Assembly (NCBI RefSeq): GCF_000372725.1
Contig: NW_005197648.1
Span: forward strand, 363,342 to 427,341
Reading direction: 5' to 3'
DNA length: 64,000 nucleotides
DNA from: Emiliania huxleyi CCMP1516
Taxonomy: Eukaryota; Haptophyta; Isochrysidales; Noelaerhabdaceae
Shown: in pieces, positions 62,718 to 64,000 of the stretch
Layout: each line of letters begins with the position of its first letter
Numbering within the stretch: the first letter of the stretch is position 1
The notes under the pieces: generated by a model
Seen by the model: the letters and a program-made list of their open reading frames with translations, nothing else
Database searches by the model: none
Told to the model about the DNA's origin: nothing
Translations under genes and position numbers: made by a program

Positions 62718-63866
62718 ATGTCCACAATATCTCTCAGTCTAGCTAAGCCTGGGAAGGCGATGCCGGGGCCGTACAGCAGCTTGATGGTGCTTCGCCGGCG
62801 TGCGTCCCGGAGCGGTGCCGGACGGAACCCTGTCTCCGACGCGATCAGCCGTGGGCATTGGGGGCGCTTCCGCCGACTCTGTGAGCAGCTCCACGTCAGA
62901 CCCGAGGAACTGCCGTTGCCACCGACGTGCTCGGACCTGTATCGAGCCGCGGTGAGCCACCTGGCCCAACTGAGGGCCCAAGTCGGAGAACCTCCGGACG
63001 TGGCGAATCGAGCCGTCCGAAGCCTGGGCCGCCGCCCCTCCATGCGCATGGGCGGCTCGTCGCCGCTCGAGACGATGGCGGCGCGGCTCGCCGGACGGCC
63101 CACTCAAGGCCCTCCTACGCCTCAGAGGCGCTCGAGCCTCGAACAAGGCATGCTCTTGCGGCTCGCCGGCGCCCCGGGCGTCCCTGCCCGCACGAGCGGC
63201 GCGCCCGGCACTGGTCTCGATGCGGGCATGATCGCACGACTCGGGATGCCGTCGCCATCGCCGTCGGGGTCGAGGTGGTCGGGGATGCCGTCGCCGTCCG
63301 TGTCGACGGTGCCCTCCTCGGCGTCGGGGATGTTGTCGCCGTCCGAGTCGGGGTCGAGTGCATCGGGCGTGCCGTCGCTGTCCGTGTCGGCGGAGCCCTC
63401 CTCGGCGTCGGGGATGCCGTCGCCGTCCGAGTCGGGGTCGAGCGCGTCGGGCGTGCCGTCGCTGTCCGTGTCGGCGGAGCCTTCCTCGGCGTCGGGCACC
63501 CCGTCGCCGTCCGAGTCGGGGTCCATCGCGTCGGGGATGCCGTCGCTGTCCGTGTCGGCGGAGCCCTCGACGGCGTCGGGGATGCCGTCACCATCGCCGT
63601 CGGGGTCGAGGTGGTCGGGGATGCCGTCGCCGTCCGTGTCGACGGTGCCCTCCTCGGCGTCGGGGATGCCGTCGCCATCGCCGTCGGGGTCGAGTGCATC
63701 GGGCGTGCCGTCGCTGTCCGTGTCGGCGGAGCCCTCCTCGGCGTCGGGGATGCCGTCGCCGTCCGAGTCGGGGTCGAGCGCATCGGGCGTGCCGTCGCTG
63801 TCCGTGTCGGCGGAGCCCTCCTCGGCGTCGGGCACCCCGTCGCCGTCCGAGTCGGGGTCGAGGTAG
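62718..63866 (+). CDS. Unrecognised ORF running into the repeat array
   Basis: The ATG at 62718 opens 382 codons. The first 170 residues look coding ([40 protein letters not shown]) and contain two copies of a [32 protein letters not shown] motif spaced about 30 residues apart. The rest is a Ser/Pro/Gly repeat ([15 protein letters not shown]...) that is the complement of the TSP3 repeats. Either this gene truly reads through the array or it ends by splicing near 63240. It overlaps the minus-strand frame, so at least one is wrong in the overlap. Confidence 0.4.
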   Translation: MSTISLSLAKPGKAMPGPYSSLMVLRRRASRSGAGRNPVSDAISRGHWGRFRRLCEQLHVRPEELPLPPTCSDLYRAAVSHLAQLRAQVGEPPDVANRAVRSLGRRPSMRMGGSSPLETMAARLAGRPTQGPPTPQRRSSLEQGMLLRLAGAPGVPARTSGAPGTGLDAGMIARLGMPSPSPSGSRWSGMPSPSVSTVPSSASGMLSPSESGSSASGVPSLSVSAEPSSASGMPSPSESGSSASGVPSLSVSAEPSSASGTPSPSESGSIASGMPSLSVSAEPSTASGMPSPSPSGSRWSGMPSPSVSTVPSSASGMPSPSPSGSSASGVPSLSVSAEPSSASGMPSPSESGSSASGVPSLSVSAEPSSASGTPSPSESGSR

Positions 63867-64000
63867 TCGGGCAGCCCGTCGCTGTCCGTGTCGACCGTGC
63901 CCTCCTCGGCGTCGGGCAGCCCGTCGCCGTCCGAGTCGGGGTCCATGGCGTCGGGGATGCCGTCGCTGTCCGTGTCGGCGGAGCCCTCGACGGCGTCGGG
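63122..64000 (-). CDS. Thrombospondin type-3 repeat protein, partial
   Basis: Runs off the right edge of the window (5' end missing). It consists of about ten tandem 28-residue units, [20 protein letters not shown] and SDGTPDAL, each holding two DxDxDGxxD calcium-binding loops. This is the TSP3 repeat, typical of secreted or surface proteins. The last unit breaks off into a basic, Pro-rich tail ([14 protein letters not shown] to CSRLERL), which may be unspliced sequence. Unit-to-unit DNA identity is very high, so the array is recently expanded or homogenised. The opposite strand is open over the same region. The regular aspartate spacing favours this strand. Confidence 0.6.
   Translation of the reverse strand, partial: PDAVEGSADTDSDGIPDAMDPDSDGDGLPDAEEGTVDTDSDGLPDYLDPDSDGDGVPDAEEGSADTDSDGTPDALDPDSDGDGIPDAEEGSADTDSDGTPDALDPDGDGDGIPDAEEGTVDTDGDGIPDHLDPDGDGDGIPDAVEGSADTDSDGIPDAMDPDSDGDGVPDAEEGSADTDSDGTPDALDPDSDGDGIPDAEEGSADTDSDGTPDALDPDSDGDNIPDAEEGTVDTDGDGIPDHLDPDGDGDGIPSRAIMPASRPVPGAPLVRAGTPGAPASRKSMPCSRLERL

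Overview
The window is nuclear DNA from a GC-rich, intron-containing single-celled eukaryote. It carries spliceosome, mRNA-export, COPII, Golgi and lipid-droplet genes, none in operons. Coding third positions are almost all G or C. A calponin-homology (SPATA4/SPEF1-like) protein suggests a flagellate. A strand of thrombospondin-type-3 Ca-binding repeats, many small dispersed repeats and abundant GC-AG introns suggest an alga, most likely a haptophyte; that lineage call is inference, since no rRNA or plastid gene is present.

Layout. 0.3-6.6 kb: seipin (minus), a repeat-rich gap with a dense TGTTATG cluster, an exostosin-like glycosyltransferase and a small secreted-looking ORF. 8.5-9.2 kb: a 111-bp minisatellite. 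9.4-13.6 kb: an EEP-fold nuclease/phosphatase (minus) and a four-TM protein fused to a PH domain. 13.6-16.2 kb: two long palindromes and a MITE-like element. 16.2-19.6 kb: the mRNA-export factor GLE1 in seven exons. 20.9-29.5 kb: several unrecognised small genes plus a tandem DUF98/chorismate-lyase-like protein. 30.2-36.4 kb: a divergent pair (CH-domain protein / IQ-motif protein) and a TPR-like gene. 36.4-39.3 kb: a 9-bp minisatellite and one copy of a 0.9-kb DNA transposon. 39.7-42.3 kb: a mitochondrial carrier and an Ala-rich two-TM protein. 42.5-47.8 kb: the second MITE copy, palindromic repeats and unrecognised ORFs. 47.8-51.6 kb: the U2 snRNP factor U2SURP/SR140 in ten exons. 53.2-55.5 kb: an unrecognised RS-tailed ORF and the second transposon copy. 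55.7-62.5 kb: RIC1 and SEC24, convergent. 62.7-64 kb: a repeat array open on both strands.

The genes are housekeeping functions in separate transcription units: pre-mRNA splicing (U2SURP) and mRNA export (GLE1); COPII budding (SEC24) and Golgi Rab6 activation (RIC1); lipid droplets (seipin); mitochondrial transport (SLC25).

The most unusual signal is intron structure. Of 21 introns whose phase I could check by hand, 10 use GC-AG, and four consecutive GC-AG introns of GLE1 sit between 5-10-bp direct repeats, as expected for introns gained by insertion. The second is a pair of non-autonomous transposons with near-perfect 22-bp TIRs and 7-8-bp target duplications. Exon coordinates were derived by reading splice motifs and frame and are not supported by transcripts.
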